A stretch of 32,351 nt of DNA from an uncultured Gammaproteobacteria bacterium (GCA_913045175.1 CAJWQG010000040.1:1-32351), one strand, 5' to 3'. Counted from the first letter of the stretch, positions 8,572 to 17,823 are shown. Made by a program: numbers and translations. The notes: generated by a model from the letters alone, not told the origin.

Positions 8572-9317
8572 CCACCCAGATTACTTACGTGATTTCCTTT
8601 GTATTGGCGACGCTGGTACATGCACTGGTTGTTGGGCTCTTAATGATGAATTGGTCTGGAGAGCAAGAGCTTGAGCGAAACCATGATCAGGCCTATTACA
8701 TTCAGGCAACAGTAGTGGGGCAAAACCCCTATACAGCGAAAGAACGCGCACAGGAAAGGCAGGCAGAGCAGCGACGTCAGAAAAGAGACGCCCAGCGACG
8801 CAAAGTTGCCCAACAGCGAAAGGAAGCGGAAAGGTTAGAGAAGGAAGAAGAGTCACGAGAAGCGCGAAATCGCCTGGTTGAACTGGAACGACTTAGAGCG
8901 CTTCAGGAGGCGGAGAACGCAAGAGAAGAGCAAGAGCGCGAAGAGCAGCCCAGATTTGAACTTCCGAAAGACGTTGCAGTTGGCCGTCGTGAAGAAAATA
9001 CGCGTATGGCAGTGACTGATGATGAGAAAGCGCAGGCCTATGTTGCGCAGATCCAGCGAGACGTTATTCAGAACTGGTCGCGTCCTCCGAGTGCGCGCAA
9101 TGGTATGCAGGCCCTATTGCGCGTATTTCTGGTACCCACCGGTGAGGTCGTTGACGTCGTTGTAGAGGAGTCTAGTGGCAATTCAGCGTTTGACAGGTCT
9201 GCGATGCTTGCGGTCAACAAAACAGAACGTTTCCTCGTGCCATCCGAGTCCAGGCAGTTTGAACGAAACTTTCGTGAATTTACGATTCTCTTTCGACCAG
9301 AGGATCTTCGACTCTAA
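8568..9317 (+). CDS. tolA: Tol-Pal envelope-spanning protein TolA (short form)
   Basis: Links the TolQR motor to TolB and Pal across the periplasm. It has 249 residues, much shorter than the 421 of E. coli. A single N-terminal membrane helix (about 6-28) is followed by a highly charged helical rod rich in Glu, Arg, Lys, Gln and Ala (about 60-140) and a C-terminal globular TonB/TolA domain (about 155-249, IQRDVIQNWSRPPS and LLRVFLVPTGEVVDVVV). The start is a TTG overlapping the tolR stop by 4 bp. Most of the length difference from E. coli is in the rod. Confidence 0.94.
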   Translation: MTTQITYVISFVLATLVHALVVGLLMMNWSGEQELERNHDQAYYIQATVVGQNPYTAKERAQERQAEQRRQKRDAQRRKVAQQRKEAERLEKEEESREARNRLVELERLRALQEAENAREEQEREEQPRFELPKDVAVGRREENTRMAVTDDEKAQAYVAQIQRDVIQNWSRPPSARNGMQALLRVFLVPTGEVVDVVVEESSGNSAFDRSAMLAVNKTERFLVPSESRQFERNFREFTILFRPEDLRL

Positions 9318-9345
9318 TATCTTAGATTCAAATAAGTGGTGATGT

Positions 9346-10653
9346 ATGCGGTACTGCCTGATATTAATTTTGTGTGTTTATGCTTCGGCATCGATAGGCG
9401 AGTTGCGTATTGAAGTAACTCAGGGGCTGGATAAGCCCGTACACGTCGCGGTGGTGCCTTTTAACTGGCGTGGTTGGGGACGTGGTTCCGATACGCTCAC
9501 CGATGTGGTGAATTCTGATCTTCAGCTAAGTGGGCGCTTTAAAACAACATCAGTGGAGCAGATGCTCAGTCGACCTCATCGAGCCAAAGATGTGCTCTAC
9601 CGTGACTGGCGTTTGTTGAAGGTTGAATACCTTGTGATAGGCGAGATACGCAGAGATGGTGACAACATCGAAGTGACCTACGAGTTACACAACATTGTGA
9701 CAAAAACCCTCGAACATAAAGAAACGATTGTGGGTGGAAGGGATGAGTTGCGGGATATGGGTCACCATGTAAGTGATGTGGTATTTGAAAAACTGACCGG
9801 CATAGAGGGCGCTTTCGCGACCCGCATCATGTATGTCACAGCAGTAGGTCCGCTTAACGATAGAACGTTCAGGTTAAACATCGCGGATGCTGATGGTCAT
9901 CGGGTAGAAACTGTCCTTGAGACCAGGGAACCGATTCTTTCTCCCGCATGGGCGCCCGATGGTAATCGAGTGGCCTATGTGTCATTTGAGAAAGACAGCA
10001 AACCAGCGATCTATATTCAGGATCTGCAGGCGAAAACGAGGCGCATGATCACCAATTTTCAGGGACTCAATGGTGCGCCTGCTTTTTCTCCCGACGGAAC
10101 CAAACTGGCCCTGGTGCTGAGCAAATCAGGCAACCCGGACATCTGGACCTATGACCTTAAAACCAGGGCCATGGCTAAAGTGACGCGGCACTATGGAATC
10201 GACACTGAGCCATCATGGTCAGCAGATGGCAAATCGATAGTTTTTACGTCGAACCGAGGTGGCAGCCCTCAGATTTACAAGATGCGACTACGGGACCTTA
10301 ATGTAGAGCGCGTGACTTTTGAGGGTGACTATAATGCTCGTGCCAGTGTGCTTTCCGATGGTAGCGGGCTTGTGATGGTGCACAGGCGAAACGATATCTA
10401 TAATATTAGCCTCCTGGACCTTAAACGTGGCAGGTTATCTGTGCTAACGCAGACCTCGCTGGATGAATCCCCGAGTATCGCGCCTAACCGAAGTATGCTA
10501 ATTTATGCGACTCAGCATGCTGGGCAGGGCATACTGGCAGCGGTCTCCATCGATGGCGGCGTTAAATTCAACCTGCCCTCGAGCGAAGGAGATGTGAGAG
10601 AACCAGCCTGGTCACCGAAAAAACGAAAAGTTTTTACGCCAATTTCGAAATAA
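9346..10653 (+). CDS. tolB: Tol-Pal periplasmic beta-propeller protein TolB
   Basis: A 435-residue periplasmic protein that binds Pal and TolA. A signal peptide covers about residues 1-18 (LILILCVYASASIG). The N-terminal TolB domain (about 20-160, VAVVPFNWRG) is followed by a six-bladed propeller with repeated WSPDG-like motifs (PAWAPDGNRVAYVS, PAFSPDGTKLALV, PSWSADGKSIVFTS, EPAWSPKKRK). An ATG at 9342 is out of this frame, and 9346 gives the signal peptide. It lies 28 bp after tolA. The C-terminal tail (KKRKVFTPISK) is more basic than usual. Confidence 0.96.
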   Translation: MRYCLILILCVYASASIGELRIEVTQGLDKPVHVAVVPFNWRGWGRGSDTLTDVVNSDLQLSGRFKTTSVEQMLSRPHRAKDVLYRDWRLLKVEYLVIGEIRRDGDNIEVTYELHNIVTKTLEHKETIVGGRDELRDMGHHVSDVVFEKLTGIEGAFATRIMYVTAVGPLNDRTFRLNIADADGHRVETVLETREPILSPAWAPDGNRVAYVSFEKDSKPAIYIQDLQAKTRRMITNFQGLNGAPAFSPDGTKLALVLSKSGNPDIWTYDLKTRAMAKVTRHYGIDTEPSWSADGKSIVFTSNRGGSPQIYKMRLRDLNVERVTFEGDYNARASVLSDGSGLVMVHRRNDIYNISLLDLKRGRLSVLTQTSLDESPSIAPNRSMLIYATQHAGQGILAAVSIDGGVKFNLPSSEGDVREPAWSPKKRKVFTPISK

Positions 10654-10663
10654 ATCGGGATTC

Positions 10664-10695
10664 GCTGGGTCTCTTGTAAGCTGGGTCTCTTGTAA
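10664..10695. repeat. Perfect 16-bp tandem duplication between tolB and pal
   Basis: GCTGGGTCTCTTGTAA occurs twice back to back (10664-10679 and 10680-10695) in the 126-bp tolB-pal spacer. The rest of the spacer includes CTGCAA / TTGCAG (10741-10760) as a small inverted repeat shortly before the pal ribosome site. No terminator is seen. Confidence 0.9.
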
Positions 10696-10779
10696 ATAGC
10701 GGTAAAAGTGAATTTATCGCAGGATTTTGGTTTAATTCGGCTGCAAACAAGAAATTGCAGTCATAGATAGGAGTTGATC

Positions 10780-11343
10780 ATGGGAACACCAAAAATGCGG
10801 GGCGTGCTGGTAATAGGCCTTGCGTCGCTGCTACTAGCTGGATGTGCCAGTAATGAACCTGAAGATAGTGGGCCGGAAATTTCACCCGATACTGATGGGC
10901 CGGGTACGATGGTAGAAAAGCCGATGGCGTCAGGATCGGATAAGCAAGAAGCGAAACCCATGGTCAAAGGCGATAAGTTGGTTATACCAACCAGTTCGGG
11001 TATGGGTTACGAGATGCTACAAGGTATCTTCTATTTTGATTTTGATCAGGCGATCGTGAAGCGCGCGGGTCATTCGGAATTGAATAAACATGCCAGGGCA
11101 TTGCAATCCGATCGCATGCTCCGTGTTCGGCTGGAAGGTCACGCTGATGAACGCGGTACGCGAGAGTACAATCTTGCTCTCGGTGAACGCAGAGCGAATT
11201 CGATACGTGCTTATCTGGTTGCCCAGGGAGTTTCATCGTCGCAGATTGAAGTGATTAGCTATGGCGAAGAGAAGCCTGTTGTAGAAGGGCATAGCGAAAG
11301 TGGCTGGTCGCAGAATAGACGCGTCGAGATCGTTTACCGCTAG
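10780..11343 (+). CDS. pal: Peptidoglycan-associated outer-membrane lipoprotein Pal
   Basis: A 187-residue lipoprotein that anchors the outer membrane to peptidoglycan and is positioned by TolB. The signal peptide ends in the lipobox LLAGC, with the lipidated Cys at residue 22. A Pro/Glu/Ser-rich linker (about 25-75) precedes the OmpA-like peptidoglycan-binding domain (FYFDFDQAIV, then GHADERGTREYNLALGERRA). The ATG at 10780 has AGGAG six bases upstream; a TTG six bases earlier is too close to that site to be the start. Confidence 0.96.
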   Translation: MGTPKMRGVLVIGLASLLLAGCASNEPEDSGPEISPDTDGPGTMVEKPMASGSDKQEAKPMVKGDKLVIPTSSGMGYEMLQGIFYFDFDQAIVKRAGHSELNKHARALQSDRMLRVRLEGHADERGTREYNLALGERRANSIRAYLVAQGVSSSQIEVISYGEEKPVVEGHSESGWSQNRRVEIVYR

Positions 11344-11355
11344 TAGTTAAAACGG

Positions 11356-12180
11356 ATGGAACATTTCCGCCCGTTCGCAGATGGTGTGTTGAGCCTGCTA
11401 CTGTTGGTAGCCACAATGGTTCACACACCATTTCTGTTTGCGCAACAAACAAGTCCCATCGTTGTTGAAGAATCGACATCGGTAACTTCTGTTGGCCCTC
11501 GCACAGAAGCCTTTATCCCCCCCGCAGAAGAAGATTCCGCCGCCACTATCGAAGATCAATACCAGATTCAGATTCTGCAGCAGGAAGTTATGCAGCTGCG
11601 AGGTTTGGTTGAAGAGCTTACCTACCGATTAAATCGTATGCGTGATACTCAGGATGATCGCTACCTCGAATTGGATGCGAGATTTCAGGGGATGGATACG
11701 AAACTTAACAATCTATCCTTGCCGGCTGAGCCGGCACCTGTTGATGTCGACCCTGTTACCGTTGTTCCCAGTGCGGTGGATATCCAGGATGAAAAAACGA
11801 TGTACGCTACGGCGCAAGAGCTGATTCGCAATCGTCAATACGATCTTGCGATCTCTCAGCTGAAGGCCGTCATTAACCAGCACCCGGATGGCGTTTACGC
11901 GCCCAATGCCTACTACTGGCTGGGAGAGGTTTATCAGGCGAAACCAGATCCGGATCTTGAAGGTGCCAGGCAGGCACTCGAGCAGGTTATTCAGTTTTTC
12001 CCGGAGCATCGTAAGGTCCCGGACGCTGCATATAAACTTGGCCACGTCTATAACCTGTTAGGCGACTGTGATCGTGCGCGGGATCTTTTGGAACAGGTGA
12101 TTGAGTTGCATCGGGGCAAGTCTGTGGCAACCTTGTCAGAGAGCTATCTCCGAGACAAGATCAATTGCGAGGCAGACTGA
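11356..12180 (+). CDS. cpoB: Cell-division coordinator CpoB (YbgF), coiled-coil and TPR protein
   Basis: A 274-residue periplasmic protein that in E. coli links Tol function with PBP1B during constriction. A signal peptide covers about 1-29 (cleavage near FLFA/QQ). A trimerising coiled coil covers about 65-115 (QILQQEVMQLRGLVEELTY), followed by a Pro/Val linker. Three tetratricopeptide repeats occupy about 150-270 (MYATAQELIRNRQYDLAI, YYWLGEVYQAK, AYKLGHVYNLLGDCDRA). It starts with ATG 12 bp after pal and closes the tol-pal operon. Confidence 0.94.
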   Translation: MEHFRPFADGVLSLLLLVATMVHTPFLFAQQTSPIVVEESTSVTSVGPRTEAFIPPAEEDSAATIEDQYQIQILQQEVMQLRGLVEELTYRLNRMRDTQDDRYLELDARFQGMDTKLNNLSLPAEPAPVDVDPVTVVPSAVDIQDEKTMYATAQELIRNRQYDLAISQLKAVINQHPDGVYAPNAYYWLGEVYQAKPDPDLEGARQALEQVIQFFPEHRKVPDAAYKLGHVYNLLGDCDRARDLLEQVIELHRGKSVATLSESYLRDKINCEAD

Positions 12181-12214
12181 AGCACCGTGAGGTGTACTGT
12201 GAGGAAGAACTCAG

Positions 12215-12907
12215 GTGACTGAGCGGCGCGCAGTGGTGTTGCTCTCTGGTGGTCTCGACTCTGCGACTACCCTCGCGATAGCCATTAATCAGCAATATGC
12301 CTGTTACTGCCTTAGCTTTGACTATGGCCAGCGTCACATGGCGGAGGTTAGCTTCGCGCGGGAACTGGCCGCTTCTTTAGGAGCAAAGGAACATCGAGTC
12401 GCAACAATCGACATTGGTGCCTTTGGCGGCTCCGCTCTCACCGACAATGACATCGACGTCCCCGACTATCAGGATGGCGACGGCGAAATACCAGTCACCT
12501 ATGTGCCGGCGCGCAATACGGTTTTTCTTTCCTATGCGCTTGGCTGGGCAGAAGTGCTCGAAGCGAGCGACATATTTGTTGGCGTCAATGCCGTGGATTA
12601 TTCCGGTTACCCTGACTGTCGACCGGAATACATTGATGCGTTTCAGAAGATGGCGAATCTTGCGACTCGAACGGGCGTACAGGACCAAACCATCACCATT
12701 AACACGCCCCTGATTGACCTCAGTAAAGATGAAATCATCAGGCGCGGTGTGGATCTGGGTGTCGATTACTCAAAAACTGTTTCCTGCTACCGACTAAATA
12801 CGGACGGGGAGGCCTGCGGGCGCTGTGACAGCTGTGTGATTCGCAGGGAAGGATTCGAGCGGGCAGGTTTTGATGACCCGACCCGTTACGACAAAGGTGC
12901 AGCCTAA
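12215..12907 (+). CDS. queC: 7-cyano-7-deazaguanine (preQ0) synthase QueC
   Basis: ATP-dependent enzyme converting 7-carboxy-7-deazaguanine to preQ0 on the way to queuosine in tRNA. It has 230 residues. The PP-loop motif SGGLDS is at 11-16, and the C-terminal zinc site is CGRCDSC with an earlier Cys (TVSCYRLN). The start is a GTG preceded by GAGGAAG. It lies 34 bp behind cpoB. The queE gene that often sits between them is not here. Its TAA stop overlaps the next ATG by one base (TAATG). Confidence 0.96.
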   Translation: MTERRAVVLLSGGLDSATTLAIAINQQYACYCLSFDYGQRHMAEVSFARELAASLGAKEHRVATIDIGAFGGSALTDNDIDVPDYQDGDGEIPVTYVPARNTVFLSYALGWAEVLEASDIFVGVNAVDYSGYPDCRPEYIDAFQKMANLATRTGVQDQTITINTPLIDLSKDEIIRRGVDLGVDYSKTVSCYRLNTDGEACGRCDSCVIRREGFERAGFDDPTRYDKGAA

Positions 12908-13260
12908 TGTCACAACGATCTGATTTGTTACGCGATCTAGCGGATCCCACGATGGGCGATGACATCACGAATAGCGAGGTTGCCGATTTCTGCAAATTAA
13001 TGGCAAAGGCGATTCGGGATGAAGAGCACCTACTAATAGTTAATGCGTTTGAAGTGGTCACCTGGGAAACCAGTAGCTCAAAAGTGAAGTTAGTAGTTAT
13101 GTACCTTCGGGATGAAATTTGTCGGGGCAACTCGATTCCTGAGGTGTTCCGTTCCCTACCAGATTTATTTGACGATTTTTTCTGTAACAAGATCGAAGAA
13201 GGAGTAGGCGCCGAGGCCCTGGCGACAACCTTCGATCGGCTCGCAAAGTACCTGGAATAG
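12907..13260 (+). CDS. Small orphan protein resembling a single GspF (T2SSF) domain
   Basis: A 117-residue protein with no membrane helix and no signal peptide. Its layout follows the cytoplasmic helical domain of type II secretion or type IV pilus GspF/PilC. A helix with FCKLMAKAIRD stands where GspF has FxRxLAxLLxAG. After about 40 residues comes a GNSIPEVFRSLPDLFDDFF segment (GspF: GxSLSEALxxxPxxFPPLY). The end reads EALATTFDRLAKYLE (GspF: LDEVLERLADYLE). The resemblance is recalled by eye and is not proven. The gene overlaps the queC stop by one base, so it is probably translated together with it. No other secretion gene is in the window. Confidence 0.7.
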   Translation: MSQRSDLLRDLADPTMGDDITNSEVADFCKLMAKAIRDEEHLLIVNAFEVVTWETSSSKVKLVVMYLRDEICRGNSIPEVFRSLPDLFDDFFCNKIEEGVGAEALATTFDRLAKYLE

Positions 13261-13298
13261 AGCGTGTAAGCGACTTGTCAGGGTTACCTTGCTCAGTG

Positions 13299-13327
13299 TT
13301 GCTTTTACCCGCCAGAGAAAGTTATAT
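13299..13327 (+). promoter_or_regulatory. Candidate promoter of the ABC exporter operon
   Basis: TTGCTT (13299-13304), a 17-bp spacer and TTATAT (13322-13327) lie in the 140-bp gap before the first ABC gene. Several overlapping AT-rich hexamers are present, so the exact -10 is uncertain. No terminator hairpin is seen after the GspF-like gene. Confidence 0.35.
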
Positions 13328-13400
13328 CGCTATATCTAATTATCTGACCAGGTTAAGACTTAGGGTTTTGCTTTGGTGATTTTGGGTTAAGGGTTACGAC

Positions 13401-15842
13401 TTGGACAGAGACACAATTGTTCGCTCTCAGGGGCTCGCGGATACCGTACCCTTTTATGGCGAGGGCGACCCCATTCCTGTTGATCGGGATCTTTCCGCGA
13501 AAGATGATACCAGCGGTTTTGGTGCCGTGGTGATGTTGATAGTGCGGTGCTGGCCATACATATTGCCGCAGATTCTTGGTCGCTGGTGGGTGCCGCGTGA
13601 GGGTACTGAGCAGCGGATGGCGGAACTGATTGGCGGTCGCGGCTATAGCTTTGTGTATATGCCACCACTGGTAACGTTGCTGGCGGCGATCCCTCCCTAC
13701 TATGGGTTCGTTCCGACCAGCCTGGAATACCCGTTCAATCTGTTTTATGGATTGGTTGTACTGACTGTGATCTGTACCTGGCCGTTGCCAAACCTTTCCG
13801 GCAGGGTGCAGCTCGTCTCGCTGGTTGTATTGTTGCTTTCCACCATCATTGCCAACATGGTCGCGGTCATATTAATCGAAGGTTCGAGCCATAGCATCTA
13901 TATGGGTGTTATTACTGCTGCCTGCTTACTAGGCTGGTTTGTACAACTGCGGTTTGACTCGGAGGGCCTGAAATACAGGGTTCGAATCGGTACTCACCTT
14001 ATTTACTACTACGGCCTGACTTTGGTTATGGGGCTGGGTTTTATGCTGCTTGGCCTGTTAATGGCCGAAATTGTTAACCAGTCTCTGTTACAGAACGAAG
14101 CGCTCATGCCGGGTCTCGCAGCATTGATTGGCTATCCGGAGATGTCCAGCGCCGTGAACGATACCCTAACAGAAGCGCAGCGTATGGAACTACGCTGGGC
14201 TCCGGTCAAGGTTGAGTTCGTGCTGTTCCTGTTGCTGTGGCCACTGGAAATTATGCTTCTGTATTATGTTGTGTGGATTTTTCAAAGGATTAATCACGAC
14301 CTGCGACTTGCCCTGGTAGATCGCTGGCACCGTCTCTCGCTGCGCCATCACGCTGACCATCGCGTTGGTGATTCTATCTGGCGCATTCAGACAGATTCTG
14401 AAACGGTGACAAGTGTTTTAAAGGTCGTTGGTGAACTTGTAACGATGATGGTCAGCATTGTCACGGCGCTGGCGCTCGTTTCGATCCTGTCTCCGATACT
14501 CGGGTTGATTGTAATTTTTGTTGTTGTGCCTACGATGATCCTGGCGCGATGGTCCATGCCGCGTTTTCGTACGAGGTCACTGGTCGAGCGCATGGCCAAC
14601 GCCGATCTCACATCCAGGGTTCATGAGTCCTTTAAGGCTATCAAACTGACCAAGGCGTACCAGGCCGGTACCCGTTCCCAGAAACAATTCGAAGACGATT
14701 CAATGATTGCTTTCAATGCGGAATACCGCAATGCGCGGTTGGGACTTCGGGTGGGCGTGATAATAGACACCTACTCGGAGATATTTATCTTCGCCGGTGT
14801 GTTCCTAATGGCAATGTGGGTCAATGGCGATGAACCAACCTTCGCAGCTGAATTGATTGCACTCGCCGGTTTGTCTTTTGTGGTTTGGAATCTTTCCGCG
14901 TTTCGTTGGGCGAGCGACCGTTTTGGGGAAACTATTGGGGCGATTGGCGGCGTGATGAGGATGTGGGGTTGGGCCCAGGATGTTGCGATGGGTCTAAAGC
15001 GAGTATTCGACATCCTTGATATAGATCCGGAAGTGACTGACCAGGAGAATCCGATTGCCTTCCAGGGATTTGAGCGGGAGATCCGCTTTGAAGACGTGGC
15101 TTTTGCCTATTCCTCTGACAGACCAGTTTTGGATGGTGTGAATCTGAGCGCGGTGCCGGGCGCTATCACTGCGATTGTTGGTCCCACGGGTTCTGGTAAA
15201 TCAACGCTGATGAATCTATTGCTGCGCTTGTTTGATCCGGACCGTGGTGTCATCTCTATCGACGGACATAACCTTCGCGAGTTTTCGGTCGATTCGCTGC
15301 GCAAAAACATCGCGATAGCGTTACAGGAGAATGTCCTCTTTGGCATGACGATAAGAGAAAACATCCGTTACGCTGTACCTGACGCGGATGAACAGCAGGT
15401 TGACGAGGCTGTCCGGATAGCCTGTCTTGAGGAAACCATCGCGTCTCTACCTGAGGGGCTCGATACGATGCTGGGTGATAGGGGAGGAAGACTATCGACG
15501 GGCCAGCGACAGCGTTTGTCGATTGCCAGGGCCATTGTTCGCGACACGCCCATCCTGGTGTTGGATGAACCCACTGCAGCATTGGATGCCGATACAGAAC
15601 ATCGTGTGCTGGAGAATCTCGCGGAGTGGGCGAGGGCACCTGCAGCAGCGAGTCGGGGGATATTCCTGATCACGCACCGTATCTCTACGATTCGCCGCGC
15701 CGACAATATTGTTTATCTGGAAGAAGGTCGCGTTGCAGAGAGCGGCGATCATGATGCTCTGATGGATATCGATAACGGTCGATATAGAGCGTTCGTTCTG
15801 GCGGAGTCCGGGGCTGGATCTGAGGAGGGGCTTAATGTCTGA
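13401..15842 (+). CDS. ABC exporter half-transporter with extra N-terminal membrane domain
   Basis: An 813-residue type IV ABC exporter subunit, about 200 residues longer than a normal half-transporter. Residues 1-80 look cytoplasmic and about 85-180 hold roughly four extra membrane helices. The usual six-helix ABC_membrane domain spans about 195-520. The nucleotide-binding domain has Walker A GPTGSGKST (about 594-602), Q-loop ALQEN, signature LSTGQ (about 697), Walker B ILVLDEP with catalytic Glu (about 718-724) and H-loop THR (about 757), so it looks catalytically complete. The start is a TTG with AAGGG upstream. The stop overlaps the next ABC gene by 8 bp, pointing to a heterodimer. The substrate is unknown; lipid, peptide or drug export are all possible. 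Confidence 0.9.
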   Translation: MDRDTIVRSQGLADTVPFYGEGDPIPVDRDLSAKDDTSGFGAVVMLIVRCWPYILPQILGRWWVPREGTEQRMAELIGGRGYSFVYMPPLVTLLAAIPPYYGFVPTSLEYPFNLFYGLVVLTVICTWPLPNLSGRVQLVSLVVLLLSTIIANMVAVILIEGSSHSIYMGVITAACLLGWFVQLRFDSEGLKYRVRIGTHLIYYYGLTLVMGLGFMLLGLLMAEIVNQSLLQNEALMPGLAALIGYPEMSSAVNDTLTEAQRMELRWAPVKVEFVLFLLLWPLEIMLLYYVVWIFQRINHDLRLALVDRWHRLSLRHHADHRVGDSIWRIQTDSETVTSVLKVVGELVTMMVSIVTALALVSILSPILGLIVIFVVVPTMILARWSMPRFRTRSLVERMANADLTSRVHESFKAIKLTKAYQAGTRSQKQFEDDSMIAFNAEYRNARLGLRVGVIIDTYSEIFIFAGVFLMAMWVNGDEPTFAAELIALAGLSFVVWNLSAFRWASDRFGETIGAIGGVMRMWGWAQDVAMGLKRVFDILDIDPEVTDQENPIAFQGFEREIRFEDVAFAYSSDRPVLDGVNLSAVPGAITAIVGPTGSGKSTLMNLLLRLFDPDRGVISIDGHNLREFSVDSLRKNIAIALQENVLFGMTIRENIRYAVPDADEQQVDEAVRIACLEETIASLPEGLDTMLGDRGGRLSTGQRQRLSIARAIVRDTPILVLDEPTAALDADTEHRVLENLAEWARAPAAASRGIFLITHRISTIRRADNIVYLEEGRVAESGDHDALMDIDNGRYRAFVLAESGAGSEEGLNV

Positions 15843-17763
15843 TAGTTTCACCGCGGAAAGCAAATCTTCGTTTTCACTTGAGAAACTGCGTGAAGATGAG
15901 CTTGCGCTCGATAAAAAAGCGAGCCTGGTCGATACGAAAACAGATGTCGACTATCGGGAAACGTTTAGCCTGATATGGCGATGCCTGGTTCTCCTGAGGT
16001 TTTACTGGCGGCGCTTTGCCGTGGTGCTATCGATGGAGTGGACGATCACGGCCGTGGGCACGGCAGTTGCTCCCTGGGCGGGAAAGGTACTCGTTGACCA
16101 TGTAGTATTGGGTCAGCCGCTACCGGAAGACGGTAAGGGATATCCGGCCTTTCTGCTGCCGATTATTGAGTTCTTGGTGGGATTGTCACCATTCGCCATC
16201 CTGACGTGGTTGGCGCTGTGGACAGTGGTGGGCGTTTCAGTCCGAGTCATTTGGGGCTATGTGCACGACCTGGTTGAGGCACGGATGGCGCATTCGCTGT
16301 TACATATGGTGCGCTCGCGTTTGTTCGAGGGCCTGCGCTTGTTGCCAATTACCCAATTGGACAATCAGCCTATTGGTGATTCCGTATTTCGCGCCATGCA
16401 AGATGTACATGCCCTGCCTAGTATTGTTCGAATGGTAGTGCAGATATCTGGTTGGTCGATTGTCACTTTTGCTACGGCGGTTTTTACGCTGCTGAGCGCG
16501 TACCCGGACTCCTCTCTCATTGTCTTATTCGCCGTTGGCGCCATGCCAGTCTACATTCTTGTCACTGCCCCATTTGCGCGGATGATACGTCGACGCGCGC
16601 AGGCAACCGTTGCCGCCGGTACCGTATTCGTCAGTACCACCGAGGAAGGCATGGACAATATCCAGGCTGTGCAGAGCCTGGGTGCTAATGAGATAGAGAA
16701 GGAACGTTTCGCGCTTGCCAGCGCCAATTCGTTCAGGCGAGAGCGCTATCAGATGTTGGCCCAGAGTATTGTCGGCAAGCTGGGTGAAACCTCTGGTCAG
16801 TTTCTCTATTGGGCGTTAATGCTGTTCATGCTGGGCAAGGTCATTACGGGCGATATGACCCCTGGTGACTATGCAGTGGTGCTTGGATACTTCTGGTCGA
16901 TGAGCTTTCCTGCGGGTGCATTGGCGAGCCTGTGGATTAATCTGCAGGCGCCGGCAGCCAGAGCGCGCCGGGTGTTTGTCATGTTGGACATGGAGAAGGA
17001 AAAGGAAATCGGCACCGAGATGCTGCCGGCCGTCACTGAGGGTGTGGCATTTGAGAAAGTAGGATTCGTCTATCCTGACGGTCGTAGAGCACTTACCGAG
17101 GTCAGTTTCGAAGCTAACATCGGCGAAATTGTTGCGCTCGCTGGCCCAACCGGCGCGGGTAAGACAACCCTGGCCTATTTGATCCCCCGTTATCACATGG
17201 TGAGCGAGGGTCACATCAGTATTGATGGTCGCGACGTTAATGACATCGCCATCAATAGCCTGCGCAGCCAGATTACCTATGTGTTCCAGGAAACCGAGAC
17301 CCTGCCGGAATCCATCGCCAATAACATTCGCTACGGTAAGCCCCAAGCGACTATGGAAGAGATTGAGCGGGTCGCTAGGGTTGTTGGCATTCACGATTTC
17401 ATTAGTGGATTACCGGAGGGCTATGACACCCACCTGGGAACGACCAGTAGTAAGTTATCGGTGGGCCAGAAACAACGTATATCCATTGCGCGCGGTCTTA
17501 TTCGCGAGACACCTATACTAATTCTTGATGAACCCACGTCGGCGCTGGACCCGGAGACTGAGAGCTATTTGATCTCAGCACTCCAGGAAGCCGCAAAAGA
17601 TCGTCTGGTGATCGTCATTGCTCATCGACTATCTACCATCAGGCAGGCCGATAGCATCGTCTTTCTGGAAGAGGGAGAGGTGCGAGAGCAGGGCAGCCAT
17701 GAGGTGTTAATGGCGATGGAATCAGGACACTACCGGCGGTTTGTCGAGCTGCAGAGCACCTAA
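15835..17763 (+). CDS. ABC exporter half-transporter, partner subunit
   Basis: A 642-residue half-transporter. A charged cytoplasmic N-terminus (about 1-45) is followed by a six-helix ABC_membrane domain (about 60-350) and an ATPase domain with Walker A GPTGAGKTT (about 437-445), Q-loop VFQET, signature LSVGQ (about 541), Walker B ILILDEP with catalytic Glu (about 561-567) and H-loop AHR (about 596). Both ATP sites of the presumed heterodimer therefore appear intact. The ATG lies inside the end of the previous gene (ATGTCTGA), so the two are translationally coupled. A 60-bp gap separates it from the pseudokinase gene. Substrate unknown. Confidence 0.91.
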   Translation: MSDSFTAESKSSFSLEKLREDELALDKKASLVDTKTDVDYRETFSLIWRCLVLLRFYWRRFAVVLSMEWTITAVGTAVAPWAGKVLVDHVVLGQPLPEDGKGYPAFLLPIIEFLVGLSPFAILTWLALWTVVGVSVRVIWGYVHDLVEARMAHSLLHMVRSRLFEGLRLLPITQLDNQPIGDSVFRAMQDVHALPSIVRMVVQISGWSIVTFATAVFTLLSAYPDSSLIVLFAVGAMPVYILVTAPFARMIRRRAQATVAAGTVFVSTTEEGMDNIQAVQSLGANEIEKERFALASANSFRRERYQMLAQSIVGKLGETSGQFLYWALMLFMLGKVITGDMTPGDYAVVLGYFWSMSFPAGALASLWINLQAPAARARRVFVMLDMEKEKEIGTEMLPAVTEGVAFEKVGFVYPDGRRALTEVSFEANIGEIVALAGPTGAGKTTLAYLIPRYHMVSEGHISIDGRDVNDIAINSLRSQITYVFQETETLPESIANNIRYGKPQATMEEIERVARVVGIHDFISGLPEGYDTHLGTTSSKLSVGQKQRISIARGLIRETPILILDEPTSALDPETESYLISALQEAAKDRLVIVIAHRLSTIRQADSIVFLEEGEVREQGSHEVLMAMESGHYRRFVELQST

Positions 17764-17768
17764 AAATA

Positions 17769-17821
17769 TCCCCTTGAGGTCTTTGTTGGGAAAGCGCTAG
17801 ACTTTTCAATATGAAAGGGGA
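17769..17821 (+). promoter_or_regulatory. Complementary arms that could mask the pseudokinase ribosome site
   Basis: TCCCCTT (17769-17775), just after the ABC stop codon, is the exact complement of AAGGGGA (17815-17821), the likely Shine-Dalgarno sequence of the next gene. Pairing would close a loop of 39 nt and hide the ribosome site. The pairing is a possibility read from sequence; it has no further support. Confidence 0.3.
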
Positions 17822-17823
17822 AC

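Noticed and set aside
13261-13400. Possible duplicated tRNA-Lys end (att site) or small precursor peptide gene before the ABC operon
   Set aside because: No match to the tRNA 3' end and no plausible short open frame with a ribosome site were seen.
16816-17394. Minus-strand open frame of 192 codons
   Set aside because: Antisense to the second ABC transporter gene, whose motifs are intact; composition looks like a shadow frame.
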